From Lawsonibacter sp. (GTDB taxonomy: Bacteria > Bacillota > Clostridia > Oscillospirales > Oscillospiraceae): a stretch of DNA of 64,000 nt. Within the stretch, counting starts at the first letter, position 1. Each line of letters begins with the position of its first letter. A model generated the notes under the pieces. The model was not told the origin of the DNA, ran no database searches, and saw only the letters and a list, made by a program, of their open reading frames with translations. Both the position numbers and the translations under genes were made by a program. Below, piece after piece: positions 1-9,321 of the stretch. The stretch spans positions 1-64,000 of the forward strand of contig JAAWAD010000021.1 in the NCBI GenBank assembly GCA_022791995.1, given 5' to 3'.

Positions 1-2
1 AG

Positions 3-752
3 GGGCTCTCCTTCCTGGAGTTCAACTATAAGATTATGCAGTCCTACGACTTCTACTACCTGTTCCAGCACTATGGCTGTAACATGCAGTTCGGCGGTGA
101 CGACCAGTGGTCCAACATGCTGGGAGGCACCGAGTTGATCCGCCGGAAGCTGGGGAAAGATGCCCATGCCATGACCATTACCCTGCTGCTCAATTCCGAG
201 GGAAAAAAGATGGGCAAGACCGCCAAGGGTGCGGTGTGGCTGGACCCCAACAAGACCAGCCCCTACGAGTTCTACCAGTACTGGCGGAACGTGGGGGACG
301 GCGATGTGCTGAAGTGCCTGCGGATGCTCACCTTCCTGCCGCTGGAGCAGATTGATGAGATGGACAGGTGGGAGGGCAGCCAGCTCAACACAGCCAAGGA
401 AATTCTGGCCTATGAGCTTACCGCCCTGGTACACGGTAAGGAGGAGGCAGCCAAAGCCCAGGAGGCAGCCAAAGCTCTCTTTGTAGGGGGCGGCGATATG
501 AGCAACGTGCCCTCAACCACCTTGACGGAGTCTGACCTTGTGGACGGAGCCATTGGTATCCTGGACTTGATGGTAAAGTGTAAGCTGGCGCCATCCAAAA
601 AGGAGGCGCGCCGCCTTGTGGAGCAGGGAGGCGTCACAGTCAATGAGGAAAAAGTGTCGGATGTAAATACAGTCTACAACGCGGTCAGCTTGGCCGGCGA
701 TGGTCTGATGATTAAGAAGGGGAAAAAGGTATTCCACCGTGCGCAGCTGTAG
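3..752 (+). CDS. tyrS: Tyrosyl-tRNA synthetase, C-terminal part (5' end outside window)
   Basis: This is the 3' part of tyrosyl-tRNA synthetase, the cytosolic class I enzyme that attaches tyrosine to tRNA-Tyr. The reading frame is already open at base 3 (GLSFLEFNYKIMQSYDFYYL) and 249 codons are visible. The tyrosine-binding segment with QFGGDDQW is present, as is the KMSKS-type signature as KMGKT. The C-terminal S4 RNA-binding domain follows (SKKEARRLVEQGGVTVN). The start codon lies before the window. A strong terminator hairpin follows the stop directly, so this gene ends its transcript. The assignment is secure from the motifs. Confidence 0.97.
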   Translation, partial: GLSFLEFNYKIMQSYDFYYLFQHYGCNMQFGGDDQWSNMLGGTELIRRKLGKDAHAMTITLLLNSEGKKMGKTAKGAVWLDPNKTSPYEFYQYWRNVGDGDVLKCLRMLTFLPLEQIDEMDRWEGSQLNTAKEILAYELTALVHGKEEAAKAQEAAKALFVGGGDMSNVPSTTLTESDLVDGAIGILDLMVKCKLAPSKKEARRLVEQGGVTVNEEKVSDVNTVYNAVSLAGDGLMIKKGKKVFHRAQL

Positions 753-761
753 AAGATAGAG

Positions 762-797
762 AAAACCCGGGCAGACTGAGGTCCGCCCGGGTTTTTT
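762..797 (+). terminator. Rho-independent terminator of tyrS
   Basis: A CCCGGGC...GCCCGGG stem with an extra GAC/GTC pairing is followed by six T residues, ten bases after the tyrS stop codon. Confidence 0.9.
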
Positions 798-838
798 GAA
801 GCTGTTTTCAGGGGAAAGGTATGGAAAAAGAGGAATGC

Positions 839-870
839 AACCTGGAGTTGACAAAGTTCCAGGTTTTTTT
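839..870 (+). terminator. Second terminator-like hairpin after tyrS
   Basis: AACCTGGA pairs with TCCAGGTT across an 11-base loop and runs into seven T residues. It may back up the first terminator. Its loop contains TTGACA, but no convincing -10 box follows at the right distance. Confidence 0.55.
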
Positions 871-937
871 GCTTGCAAAAAATTGAGCGTTTTGGTATTT
901 TGAAAGCAGAATACCGACAGAAAGAGAGGCAGTTTTT

Positions 938-1642
938 ATGGAGCTAAAGGATCGAATTGCCCTGGCCCGAAAACAGGCAGGGCTGTCCCAGGAGCAGCTG
1001 GGGGAGAAGCTGGGGGTATCCCGTCAGGCGGTCTCCAAGTGGGAGGCCGGACAGTCCAACCCGGATTTGACCTATGTGGCGGAGATGTGCCGCCTGTTCG
1101 GCGTGTCATCGGATTGGCTGCTGCTGGGGGAGGAGGGGAGTGAAAAAACATCTCCGATCCGCTGTCCCAGCTGCCAAACAGTCATCACAAAAATGGATAA
1201 TTTCTGCCCCAAATGTGGATACAGTCTCCGAAAGCTGGAAAACGGCACCTATACGCTGATTTTTCGGAAGAAAGACACGTTCCTTACTTGGGACCGGGAT
1301 ATTCGGGAACTGTCAAGAACCGGATGGTTTTCCGAATCCTCCCCTCTCCATCAGCCTCTGCCTATGGAACAGGCGAGAGAGCTGTTGGATACTGCCCCTT
1401 TCCTTATAGATCGGGGATTATCCGTGGATACCATCAAAAAGGTTTTGGATAAGGTAGAGGAGCGGGAGTGCTTCTTGGTGTATTTGGATAGCGAGGGGGA
1501 CGAAGTGCAAAGTCTCCTGTCCCGGGAGCCCATCTCCCAGGATCGGTTTCGGAGACCCCAGGAGCCTTTGACATTTGGCGCAGTGGTCCTGGCAGCTGCC
1601 TTGGGTATCCTTGGTATGCTTATATTGCTCTCTTTCCTATGA
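938..1642 (+). CDS. XRE-family regulator with zinc ribbon and C-terminal membrane anchor
   Basis: The 234-residue product starts with an XRE/Cro helix-turn-helix (about residues 5-58; SQEQLGEKLGVSRQAVSKWEAG). Next comes a zinc ribbon with CPSC at 76-79 and CPKC at 90-93, then a soluble middle part, and a hydrophobic helix at about 213-233. This is the layout of membrane-tethered XRE regulators of Firmicutes, so it probably binds DNA while anchored in the inner membrane; its targets are unknown. Its stop overlaps the start of the next gene (ATGA), so the two are translationally coupled and the small membrane protein is a likely partner. The zinc-ribbon role is inferred from the cysteine spacing. 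Confidence 0.85.
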   Translation: MELKDRIALARKQAGLSQEQLGEKLGVSRQAVSKWEAGQSNPDLTYVAEMCRLFGVSSDWLLLGEEGSEKTSPIRCPSCQTVITKMDNFCPKCGYSLRKLENGTYTLIFRKKDTFLTWDRDIRELSRTGWFSESSPLHQPLPMEQARELLDTAPFLIDRGLSVDTIKKVLDKVEERECFLVYLDSEGDEVQSLLSREPISQDRFRRPQEPLTFGAVVLAAALGILGMLILLSFL

Positions 1643-1995
1643 AAAGAGCTGAAAGGATAAATACCTTTACACTCCTTTCAGCCGGCGGATTTTATATGGT
1701 AAACCGTTTATGGCTCCGGGTCTGGGCCGAGGGATGGCTGGGGTGGTTTCTCCAATGCTATGCCAACGATCTGTGGGCAGGGGCAGCCATCCTGGCCTGG
1801 AGCGATTTGCTGCTGGGATGGGGAAAGCTTCCCCGGCTGCGCAGCTGGAAACAGAGCATTCCGTTGCTTGTGATCTGCGGGTTTGTGTGGGAGGTGCTAG
1901 CGCCTCTTTGGAAGGCGGGAGCAGTATTTGACCCCTGGGATTTTCTGGCCTACCAGATTGGCGGGGCCTGCTGGCTTATGGTGATATCCCGCTAG
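1639..1995 (+). CDS. Small integral membrane protein of unknown function
   Basis: This 118-residue, Trp-rich hydrophobic protein has about three membrane segments. I recognise no family. Its ATG overlaps the stop of the upstream XRE gene, so it is co-translated with that regulator and may serve as its membrane partner or signal input; that is inference from position only. It ends tail-to-tail with tcdA, overlapping it by 4 bases. Confidence 0.65.
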   Translation: MKRAERINTFTLLSAGGFYMVNRLWLRVWAEGWLGWFLQCYANDLWAGAAILAWSDLLLGWGKLPRLRSWKQSIPLLVICGFVWEVLAPLWKAGAVFDPWDFLAYQIGGACWLMVISR

Positions 1996-2735
1996 AATTG
2001 CCCCAAGTCCCGGACAACAGCGGAAGCGAGCACAAGCCCGGCGGCGGCAGGGACGAAGGAGATGGAGCCTGGAGTGTCCCGCCGGGCAGAGGAGGCAGGC
2101 CGTATGCTTTGACTAATGGGGAGTTCCGTCTTAACCTGCTGGACAGGGGAGCGAGGCAGTTCTTTGGAATAGACTACCTTCAGGTGATGGATGCCCCGCT
2201 TTCGCAGCTCCTTACGCATGATACGGGCCAGAGGACATCCCTGGGTCTTGGAGATGTCTGTAATTTCAAAAGCAGTGGGATCCAGCTTATTGCCTGCGCC
2301 CATGGCACTGATGATTTTTATCTGTAAAGTATTACACCTTGATACAAGTTCCAGCTTAGCGGATATTGTGTCAATACAGTCCACTACATAGTCATATTGG
2401 AACAAATTCACCTGATCGGCATTTTCTGGAAGATAGAACATTTGGAATGCCTCTATTTGACAGGCGGGGTTGATGTCCTGCACCCGACGGGCCATTACTT
2501 CCACCTTAGGCTGACCAATAGTGGAATGGAGGGCGATGAGTTGGCGGTTCAGGTTGCTCTCTGATACGGTATCATCGTCATAAAGATGTAAAGTGCCGAC
2601 ACCTGCCCGCGCAAGAGCCTCAACACAAAAACCGCCCACGCCGCCCACGCCGAAGACGGCAACCCTGGCAGCAGCCAACCGCTCCAGATGGCCATCGCCA
2701 AGTAAAATACGGGTACGGGCAAAGGGGTCTGCCAT
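1992..2735 (-). CDS. tcdA: tRNA threonylcarbamoyladenosine dehydratase (ThiF/HesA family)
   Basis: This E1-like enzyme (247 residues) cyclises t6A at position 37 of ANN-decoding tRNAs, using ATP. The nucleotide-binding loop GVGGVG is at about 29-34, the acidic LYDDDTV stretch is near 51-57, and NLNRQ follows at 61-65. The conserved CPLARIMRKELRKRGI segment typical of TcdA/YgdL is near 177. The length fits the family. The start has AAAGGAGAG upstream. It lies just downstream of dapB on the same strand but is separated from it by a terminator, so it is probably its own unit. Confidence 0.92.
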   Translation of the reverse strand: MADPFARTRILLGDGHLERLAAARVAVFGVGGVGGFCVEALARAGVGTLHLYDDDTVSESNLNRQLIALHSTIGQPKVEVMARRVQDINPACQIEAFQMFYLPENADQVNLFQYDYVVDCIDTISAKLELVSRCNTLQIKIISAMGAGNKLDPTAFEITDISKTQGCPLARIMRKELRKRGIHHLKVVYSKELPRSPVQQVKTELPISQSIRPASSARRDTPGSISFVPAAAGLVLASAVVRDLGQF

Positions 2736-2785
2736 GGTGATCTCTCCTTTATATGGGTCTGCTGAAATAGTTCTAGGTATATGGC

Positions 2786-2823
2786 AAGAAAAACGCCTCT
2801 ATCAGCTTTGAAAGAGGCGTTTT
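2786..2823 (-). terminator. Terminator of the asd-dapA-dapB operon
   Basis: On the minus strand AAAACGCCTCT pairs with AGAGGCGTTTT and is followed by further T residues. It starts four bases after the dapB stop and separates the lysine operon from tcdA. Confidence 0.88.
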
Positions 2824-2826
2824 CGC

Positions 2827-3582
2827 TCATTTTACAAGGCAGCTCATATCATATAGTCCCGGCTTTTCCACACCAGCGATGAATTTAGCGGCTTCTACGG
2901 CGCCCTGTGCAAAAATTTCCCGGGAAAGGGCAGTATGCTTAATCTCCATAATCTCATCATGGCCAGCAAAGATAATCTCGTGTTCACCCACGATGGTGCC
3001 CCCCCGAAGAGCCGAGATGCCGATCTCTTTCTTGTCCCGAGGGCGGCGGGTGGAATGCCGCTCATAGACATATTCTGTATCGTGCCTACAGGCCGCCGCC
3101 GCTGCGTCAGCAATCATCAGGGCGGTGCCGGAGGGGGCATCTACCTTCCGGCGGTGATGGCGCTCCACAATTTCGATGTCATAGCTGTCCCCCAGGATGG
3201 AGGAGGCCTTTTTCACCAGCTCCAGCAGAACATTGATGCCGAGAGACATATTGGCAGATCGGAAGATGGGGACCTCTAAGGCAGCTGCTCCCACTTGGGC
3301 TATCTGTTCCGGGGAATAGCCGGTGGTGGCCAACACCAGGGAAGTATGGGTGTTTTTTGCGAAGTCCAACAGGCCATCCAAAGCGGCAGGAGAAGAGAAA
3401 TCAATCACTGCGTCTGCCTTCCCCTGAAACAGGGCAGGGGAGGTATACACGGGAAAATCCCGGTCAGTGGGGCCAATCACATCAAAGCCCGCAGTCACTT
3501 CCACAGCGGGGTCGGCCAAGCACAGGGCCTCTACAACCCGCCCCATATGGCCGCTGCACCCGGAAATAATTATCTTCAGCAT
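2827..3582 (-). CDS. dapB: 4-hydroxy-tetrahydrodipicolinate reductase
   Basis: DapB reduces 4-hydroxy-tetrahydrodipicolinate with NAD(P)H in the diaminopimelate/lysine pathway. The 251-residue product has the N-terminal dinucleotide loop GCSGHMGR (residues 8-15). It also has the family signature EIVERHHRRKVDAPSGTA, which carries the catalytic histidine and substrate lysine, and the GEHEIIFAG segment. It is the last gene of the riboswitch-controlled asd-dapA-dapB operon, 41 bases after dapA. The family assignment is secure. Confidence 0.97.
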   Translation of the reverse strand: MLKIIISGCSGHMGRVVEALCLADPAVEVTAGFDVIGPTDRDFPVYTSPALFQGKADAVIDFSSPAALDGLLDFAKNTHTSLVLATTGYSPEQIAQVGAAALEVPIFRSANMSLGINVLLELVKKASSILGDSYDIEIVERHHRRKVDAPSGTALMIADAAAAACRHDTEYVYERHSTRRPRDKKEIGISALRGGTIVGEHEIIFAGHDEIMEIKHTALSREIFAQGAVEAAKFIAGVEKPGLYDMSCLVK

Positions 3583-3623
3583 GACAAGGAATCTCCCTTT
3601 ATATCAATTCATTTTCGCGGGCT

Positions 3624-4910
3624 TTATAGAAGACCCATGCGCTCCATGGAGGCACGGAGGACGGCCAGGTTCTTCTCGGACATTTCGCACAGGGGAAGGC
3701 GCAGCGGACCGGCTTCCATGCCCATCAGGTTCATGGCGGTCTTCACCGGAATGGGGTTGACTTCACAGAAGAGAGCATCAATCAAATCCATATACTGAAT
3801 CTGGAGCTGAGAGGCGGCGGCAAAATCATTGTCCAAGCACAAGTGGCTCATTTTTACCATGACCTCCGGGGCGATGTTTGACGCCACAGAGATCACACCC
3901 TTGGCACCTAGGGCCATCATAGGTACCACCTGGTCGTCGTTGCCTGACCAGATGTAGAAGTCATCAGGACACAGGTGGCGGGTGTGGGCCAGAAGGGAAA
4001 AGTTTCCGCTTGCCTCTTTAACGCCGTTGATTTTTGGATTTTCCGCCAAAATTTTGTATGTCTCAGCGGTGAAGGAGACGCCGGTCCGGCTTGGCACATT
4101 GTAGAGAATAATGGGAAGGTCCGTGCGGTCGGCAATATACTCATAGTGCCGGATCAGGCCAGTCTGGCTGGCCTTGTTGTAATAGGGAGTGACATGGAGC
4201 AGAGCATCCGCCCCCGAATCCTGAGCGTGCTGGGACAGGTAGACAGCGGCGGAGGTGTCGTTGCTCCCCGCGCCGGCGATGACCTTTACCCGATGGCCCA
4301 CGCGCTTGACACAGAATTCCACAGCGGCGATGTGCTCCCGGATCGACATGGTGGCCGACTCACCGGTGGTACCGCAGACGCACACCGCGTCTACACCGGC
4401 CTCAATCTGGGCATCAATCAGCCTGCCGAAGGCGTCATAGTTGATATTTCCCTGCTGGTCGAAGGGAGTGGCCAGGGCAGGGCATGCGCCGGTAAAGACG
4501 GGAGTTCTCATAAATACATGCACCCTTTCTGATGATTTACTTTCCCAAAGGATTGGTTCGTTCAGGTTGTACTTCCGAAGGATATCCGCTTCCAGCCGCT
4601 CATACAGATCCATTCCCTCAGGGGTGTTCGGCGGGGGATGAAGCAGCTTTGCATACTCTGCATAGAAAAAGTCTCCGAAATACATTCTCATTGCGGTATA
4701 GTAGTAAGGCCAGTCGTGTCCCTCCAGAGCCGCGCTTATTGGTGTGCAGATGGACTCGAAGAAGGGGATATGCTGCTCCACACAGGCGCTGGCCTTCTGG
4801 TAGGAGACCCCGACATATTCTACAATCAGCCACTTGATGAGCTCACTGTAGCTCCGCTGATTGACAAGAATGGTTCCATCCTTGTCGGTTAAGATAAGGC
4901 CGTCTCTCAT
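3624..4910 (-). CDS. dapA: 4-hydroxy-tetrahydrodipicolinate synthase with 133-residue N-terminal extension
   Basis: DapA condenses pyruvate with aspartate semialdehyde. The DapA part (about residues 134-428, starting MRTPVFTG) is full length, with TTGESAT, YNVPSRTGV and the Schiff-base lysine in NGVKEASG. Upstream the same frame stays open for 133 more codons, to an ATG that overlaps the asd stop (ATGA, 4907-4910). The extra domain is hydrophilic with aromatic patches and matches no family I know. AAAGGG at 4523-4528 lies 11 bases before the internal ATG (4509-4511), so a normal-length DapA may also be made. Whether the long form, the short form or both are produced cannot be told from sequence. 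Confidence 0.9.
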   Translation of the reverse strand: MRDGLILTDKDGTILVNQRSYSELIKWLIVEYVGVSYQKASACVEQHIPFFESICTPISAALEGHDWPYYYTAMRMYFGDFFYAEYAKLLHPPPNTPEGMDLYERLEADILRKYNLNEPILWESKSSERVHVFMRTPVFTGACPALATPFDQQGNINYDAFGRLIDAQIEAGVDAVCVCGTTGESATMSIREHIAAVEFCVKRVGHRVKVIAGAGSNDTSAAVYLSQHAQDSGADALLHVTPYYNKASQTGLIRHYEYIADRTDLPIILYNVPSRTGVSFTAETYKILAENPKINGVKEASGNFSLLAHTRHLCPDDFYIWSGNDDQVVPMMALGAKGVISVASNIAPEVMVKMSHLCLDNDFAAASQLQIQYMDLIDALFCEVNPIPVKTAMNLMGMEAGPLRLPLCEMSEKNLAVLRASMERMGLL

Positions 4911-6007
4911 GCCTTACGATCAATATACCCCTCAGCACACAGCAGTTCGGCCAACAGAACCGCGCCGCCGGCGGCCCCGCGGAGTGTGTTGTGGCTCAAT
5001 CCCACAAATTTATAGTCATACTGGCTGTCGGGGCGGAGGCGTCCGGCAGAAATAGCCATACCACCCTCCAGATCCCGGTCCAACTTGGCCTGGGGCCGGT
5101 CTGGTTCCTCGAAGTAGTGGATAAACTGTTTGGGGGCGGAGGGGAGGTTCAGCTCCTGAGCCCGGCCTCGGAACCCCTGCCAAATCTCCTTGATCTGTGC
5201 CTCGGTGGGCTTTTTTTCTGGGGCGAACCGGATGAAGACAGCGGCAGTATGACCGTCCGAGACGGGAACACGCAGACACTGGGTTGTGATAGCGGGACCG
5301 GCGGCCTTCACAATCTGATCGCCCTCAATCCGGCCCCAAACCTTTAGGGGCTCCTGTTCGCTTTTCTCCTCCTCGCCGCCAATATAGGGGATCAGGTTAT
5401 CCACCATTTCAGGCCAGCGCTCAAAAGTCTTGCCAGCCCCGGAGATGGCCTGGTAGGTGCAGGCCAGTACCTGCTCGATGTCATAGCCTGCCTGCATCAG
5501 AGGGGTGAGCAGGGGGGTATAGCTCTGGATGGAGCAGTTGGATTTTACGGCGATAAAGCCCCGCTGTGTGCCCAGGCGCTTGCGCTGGGAGGGGATAATC
5601 TGAACATGTTGCGCATTGAGCTCAGGTACCACCATGGGTACGTCGCTCGTCCAGCGGTGGGCGGAGTTATTGGACACCACTGGACACTCGGCCCGGGCGT
5701 ACCGCTCCTCCAGGGCACGGATCTCCTCCTTCTTCATGTCCACCGCGCAGAAGACAAAGTCCACCTGCCCGGCCAGCTTTTCCACATCGGCGGCCGCGTC
5801 CAGAACCACCAGGGGCATGGCCTCCTGGGGGATGGGAGTTTGCATTGCCCAGCGGCCGGCTACCGCCTCTTCATAGGTCTTGCCAGCGGAACGTTTGCTG
5901 GCCGCAATGGCGGTGAGCTGAAACCAAGGGTGGTTCTCCATCAGGGTAACGAAGCGCTGGCCTACCATGCCAGTACCGCCGATGATGCCTACCTTATACT
6001 TTTCCAT
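4907..6007 (-). CDS. asd: Aspartate-semialdehyde dehydrogenase (archaeal/fungal-like subtype)
   Basis: Asd reduces beta-aspartyl phosphate to aspartate semialdehyde, the branch point to lysine/diaminopimelate, threonine and methionine. The 366-residue protein has the NADP loop GGTGMVGQR (10-18) and the catalytic cysteine in KSNCS (C158). The SNCS motif and the length point to the archaeal/fungal-like branch rather than the E. coli type. It is the first gene after the lysine riboswitch. Its stop overlaps the dapA-extension start, so translation is coupled. Confidence 0.95.
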   Translation of the reverse strand: MEKYKVGIIGGTGMVGQRFVTLMENHPWFQLTAIAASKRSAGKTYEEAVAGRWAMQTPIPQEAMPLVVLDAAADVEKLAGQVDFVFCAVDMKKEEIRALEERYARAECPVVSNNSAHRWTSDVPMVVPELNAQHVQIIPSQRKRLGTQRGFIAVKSNCSIQSYTPLLTPLMQAGYDIEQVLACTYQAISGAGKTFERWPEMVDNLIPYIGGEEEKSEQEPLKVWGRIEGDQIVKAAGPAITTQCLRVPVSDGHTAAVFIRFAPEKKPTEAQIKEIWQGFRGRAQELNLPSAPKQFIHYFEEPDRPQAKLDRDLEGGMAISAGRLRPDSQYDYKFVGLSHNTLRGAAGGAVLLAELLCAEGYIDRKA

Positions 6008-6092
6008 TCAAATAACCTCCAAAAAGGGCACAAATTATTTTATGATCTGCCCCCAAAATAAATGCAGAGATAGGGAATACGAAGATAACGAG

Positions 6093-6128
6093 AAAAAAAT
6101 GAATCAGCGGCTTTTCAAGCGGCTGATT
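6093..6128 (-). terminator. Expression-platform terminator of the lysine riboswitch
   Basis: On the minus strand AATCAGC-x-GCTT / AAGC-x-GCTGATT forms a hairpin, followed by CA and seven T residues. It lies between the lysine aptamer and asd, where lysine-bound RNA is expected to stop. Confidence 0.85.
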
Positions 6129-6186
6129 TTGTACTATAATGTCGGAGGAGCACAAAAATCCCCTCCGGCAATATATTCACAAAAAC

Positions 6187-6355
6187 AGACAGCGCTCCAC
6201 CAGCTCTCTGGTGACAGCCGCAGAGCTGTTGACCCGGCGGCCAGAGCGCCCTCCTGCCGGGGAAGGGGCTCTTCGGCGGCCTTCCCTTTTGGCGTGGCTG
6301 AGGCGGGAACCGGCTCCCTGACCACGCTTACTGATGTTGACCGCGACCTCTATCT
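6187..6355 (-). ncRNA. Lysine riboswitch aptamer (L-box)
   Basis: Read on the minus strand, the 169-base segment matches the lysine aptamer in order. It has AGATAGAGGT at the 5' side of P1/P2, CAGTA in the P2 region, AAGGGAAGGCCGCCGAAG, a CTGGCCG element, GGCTGTCA, and TGGAGCGCTGTCT at the 3' side. P1 forms between AGATAG (6350-6355) and CTGTCT (6187-6192). These elements line up with the well-known B. subtilis lysC leader. It lies between a good promoter and a terminator, directly upstream of asd-dapA-dapB. It should therefore switch lysine synthesis off when lysine is plentiful. The alignment is from memory, not a covariance search. Confidence 0.95.
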
Positions 6356-6371
6356 TGTAAAGTTTGACCCT

Positions 6372-6400
6372 ATCCTAACATTTTTGCAGGAATGTGTCAA
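6372..6400 (-). promoter_or_regulatory. Sigma-A promoter of the lysine riboswitch operon
   Basis: TTGACA (6395-6400) and TAGGAT (6372-6377) are 17 bases apart on the minus strand. The expected start point is about 10 bases before the aptamer. Confidence 0.85.
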
Positions 6401-6439
6401 TAGAGCAAATCAAAAAGAAACAGAGAAATGGAGTAAACC

Positions 6440-8233
6440 ATGAAGAAGAGACTTATGCAGTTTGCCGCTGCTGCCCTGACAGTCGCCCTGCTGATTCCAG
6501 CGGGATGGGCCGCAAGAGTCAATCAGGAAGGGGAGACCATGATCCGGGTGGGTCTGGCATCCTCCTCCAGTCACAACGCTACAGGGGAACTGGCTGCTGC
6601 TCATCTGCAAAACGAGACAGGGTTTGGGGCGGGCTACCGCTTTGGCTATTACGACAGCAGCTTGGATTTCGTAGAGCTGGCCCGCACGGACAGCTCCATC
6701 ATGCAAGTGGCAGTGCTGAAAACAGAAAATCTGTACTATGGCCACTCCTCTGCCTTAGGGAAGTATACCTATGGCGAAAACCTCTCCGGCAATATAGCGG
6801 TAGGATGCTATCACATCCAGCTCCCTGGCGCCTATGTTACCTACCGGGACGCAGCAGCGGACGCGGAGATCTTCAAGGGCTTTGTCGCCTGGATCAATGG
6901 GACCTATCAGGTCCGTGTGGGAGCCTATCTGAGCAAGGGAGAGGCGGAGCGGGCCCAGGAGGCTATGGGACAGGGGACCATCGTGGGAACCAGCGCCTAT
7001 GGGGTCAGCGTGGTGGAAACCGGAACGGACCGGGTGCTGTTCCAGTTTGACTGTGGAGCGTCTCAGGCCTTTGGAATTCTGCCTGATGTCACCGGGGCGT
7101 CGGATGTACAGACCTGGTTCTCCGGCTACAAATACCGGGGGGGCTTTGCCTACCAGCGGGTAAGCGGAGGAAATCTTACTGTGGTCAATGTGGTGGAGCT
7201 GGAGGACTATACCAAGGGCGTCGTTTGCTATGAAATGGGTCGGGAGTGGCCTCTGGAGGCCTTAAAGGCCCAGGCCATCTGCGCCCGTTCCTATGCCCTG
7301 CGGCGGCTGAATACTCACAATAATTTGGGTTTTGATCTGTGCAACAGCGACTGGTGTCAGGTATATCGGGGGGCAGGCAGTGGCCGGCCCGAATACGGTC
7401 CTAGCGCGACCAGCGACCAGGCTGTGGAGGAGACCACTCATCAGGTCCTCTGGTACAACGACAGTGTGGCAGATACCTATTTTTCTGCCAGCCACGGCGG
7501 AGCCAGCGAGGATGCTTACTATATCTGGGGAACGGATACAAAGACCGAGTACCCCTATCTCAAGGGGGTTATCGACCCCTATGAGCAGGACCTGGATGAC
7601 GCAAATCCTCAGTCACCCTGGACCGTGACCTACACCGCTGCTGAACTGACCAAGCGGGTGCAGAGCCGGGGCTATGGGACCAATACCTCCCTGGACCACC
7701 TGGAACTGACCTACTCCAAACAGGGCAACGTGATTCAGGCCAAGCTGTGCTACACCAACGGACAGAGCAACACCTTCACCCCCAGAAGCTCGCCGGGAAT
7801 CCGCTCCATCTTTGATGTAAAATCCATTCGTTTTACGGTGAATGGACAGACAGCGGGAACGGGGGGGACCGGAAGCAGCTCAGGGGAGAGCGGCTTTACT
7901 ATCAATGGCTCCGAGGCGCTGGACGGGATGGACGGAAAGTATGTCATCTCCGGTACAGGCTCTACCTCTAAAGCGGGGAGCGGGATGCATATCATCACAG
8001 GAACCGGGACGACCTCACCGCTGGAGTTCCAGAGCTCTGGTTCCTCCAATGCCGCATCAGGAGAGGGCACGGTGACAGTCTCTGGCAGCTCCTATGTATT
8101 CAGTGGGGCGGGCAACGGACACTCTGTGGGTATGAGTCAGTTCGGCGCCAACGCAATGGCCCGCCGTGGCTTCACCTATGATGAGATTGTGACCTTCTAT
8201 TTCCCGGGAACACGGGTGGGGGTCTATCAATAA
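6440..8233 (+). CDS. Secreted SpoIID/LytB-domain protein with SPOR-like segment
   Basis: The 597-residue protein has a signal peptide (about 1-24, ending GWAA) and a SPOR-like stretch near 155-195 ([21 protein letters not shown]). The SpoIID/LytB domain begins near 250 ([35 protein letters not shown]), with the glutamate expected to be catalytic at about 265. A Gly/Ser-rich insert at about 465-555 splits the domain before its closing [15 protein letters not shown] motif. SpoIID enzymes are lytic transglycosylases that trim denuded glycan during engulfment. This longer secreted form could be SpoIID itself or a paralogue. It is read away from the lysine operon. Confidence 0.88.
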   Translation: MKKRLMQFAAAALTVALLIPAGWAARVNQEGETMIRVGLASSSSHNATGELAAAHLQNETGFGAGYRFGYYDSSLDFVELARTDSSIMQVAVLKTENLYYGHSSALGKYTYGENLSGNIAVGCYHIQLPGAYVTYRDAAADAEIFKGFVAWINGTYQVRVGAYLSKGEAERAQEAMGQGTIVGTSAYGVSVVETGTDRVLFQFDCGASQAFGILPDVTGASDVQTWFSGYKYRGGFAYQRVSGGNLTVVNVVELEDYTKGVVCYEMGREWPLEALKAQAICARSYALRRLNTHNNLGFDLCNSDWCQVYRGAGSGRPEYGPSATSDQAVEETTHQVLWYNDSVADTYFSASHGGASEDAYYIWGTDTKTEYPYLKGVIDPYEQDLDDANPQSPWTVTYTAAELTKRVQSRGYGTNTSLDHLELTYSKQGNVIQAKLCYTNGQSNTFTPRSSPGIRSIFDVKSIRFTVNGQTAGTGGTGSSSGESGFTINGSEALDGMDGKYVISGTGSTSKAGSGMHIITGTGTTSPLEFQSSGSSNAASGEGTVTVSGSSYVFSGAGNGHSVGMSQFGANAMARRGFTYDEIVTFYFPGTRVGVYQ

Positions 8234-8271
8234 CCACAGGCTTTGGATGCCTGAGAGAAAGGCGGAATTTT

Positions 8272-9321
8272 TTGAAAACATCAGACTTTGACTTCAACCT
8301 GCCGGAGGAGCTGATTGCCCAGACTCCTCTGGAGCGGCGGGATGCCTCCCGGCTGCTGACGCTGGACAAGCGGACGGGCCAGACGGGGCACGCCCATTTC
8401 TATGACCTGCCCCAATTCCTGAAACCAGGGGACTGCTTGGTTCTCAACAACTCCCGGGTGCTCCCCGCCCGGCTGATTGGAAGCCGTCCAACGGGAGGAG
8501 CCTGTGAAGTATTACTGCTTGTCGATAAAGGCGGGGACCTGTGGGAATGCCTCGTTCGCCCGGGCCGGAAGCTGAAACCCGGGGCCCAGGTGTCCTTTGG
8601 AGATGGAGCCCTTACCGCCGTTGTGGAGGGGGAGGCGGAAGACGGAAAGCGTCTGGTTCGGTTCCACTACCAGGGAATTTTCCTGGAAATTCTGGAGCGC
8701 TTAGGCCGGATGCCTCTCCCCCCCTACATCAAGGCAGAGCTTACCGACCAGGAGCGTTACCAGACGGTGTACTCCAAGGTCTCCGGCTCCGCCGCCGCCC
8801 CCACAGCGGGGCTCCACTTCACGCCAGAGCTTCTGGAGCAAGTCAAAACAATGGGTGTAAAGGTTTGTACCGTTACACTTCATGTTGGCCTTGGGACCTT
8901 CCGCCCGGTGAAGGCAGAGGACATCCAGGACCACCAGATGCACGCGGAGTTCTGCATGATTTCCCAGGAAACCGCGGACATCATCAATGAGACCCGGCGG
9001 ACAGGGGGGAGAGTGATCTGTGTGGGCACCACCTCCTGCCGTACCCTGGAGAGTTTCGCCGCAGAAGACGGAACCTTAACAGAACGGTCTGGCTGGACCA
9101 ACATCTTTATCTATCCTGGCTATAGATTTAAGGTGCTGGACGCCCTCATCACGAACTTCCATCTGCCCCAGTCCACTCTGATCATGCTGGTGTCCGCCCT
9201 GGCGGGCCGGGAGCACGTCCTGACCGCCTATGAGGAGGCGGTGCGGGAGCGGTATCGGTTTTTTTCCTTCGGAGACGCTATGCTGATTGCTGATTTTCAA
9301 GGAGGTTACGAATGGAATTGA
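8272..9321 (+). CDS. queA: S-adenosylmethionine:tRNA ribosyltransferase-isomerase
   Basis: QueA transfers and rearranges the ribosyl part of SAM onto 7-aminomethyl-deazaguanine in tRNA, giving epoxyqueuosine. The 349-residue product begins [24 protein letters not shown] and has the family segments [32 protein letters not shown] and [10 protein letters not shown]. The start is a TTG with AAAGGCGG upstream. The queuosine partner tgt lies 1.6 kb further on the same strand, separated by an accessory gene group. The assignment is secure. Confidence 0.97.
   Translation: MKTSDFDFNLPEELIAQTPLERRDASRLLTLDKRTGQTGHAHFYDLPQFLKPGDCLVLNNSRVLPARLIGSRPTGGACEVLLLVDKGGDLWECLVRPGRKLKPGAQVSFGDGALTAVVEGEAEDGKRLVRFHYQGIFLEILERLGRMPLPPYIKAELTDQERYQTVYSKVSGSAAAPTAGLHFTPELLEQVKTMGVKVCTVTLHVGLGTFRPVKAEDIQDHQMHAEFCMISQETADIINETRRTGGRVICVGTTSCRTLESFAAEDGTLTERSGWTNIFIYPGYRFKVLDALITNFHLPQSTLIMLVSALAGREHVLTAYEEAVRERYRFFSFGDAMLIADFQGGYEWN

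Noticed and set aside
848..876. TTGACA at 848 as the -35 of the XRE regulator.
   Set aside because: It lies in the loop of a terminator-like hairpin, and the sequence 17 bases on (GCTTGC) is not a -10.
6135..6321. A plus-strand TATAAT (6135-6140) and a 60-codon frame starting at 6139.
   Set aside because: The region is the minus-strand lysine riboswitch. Its base-paired, GC-rich sequence explains the open frame, and the -35 match is weak.
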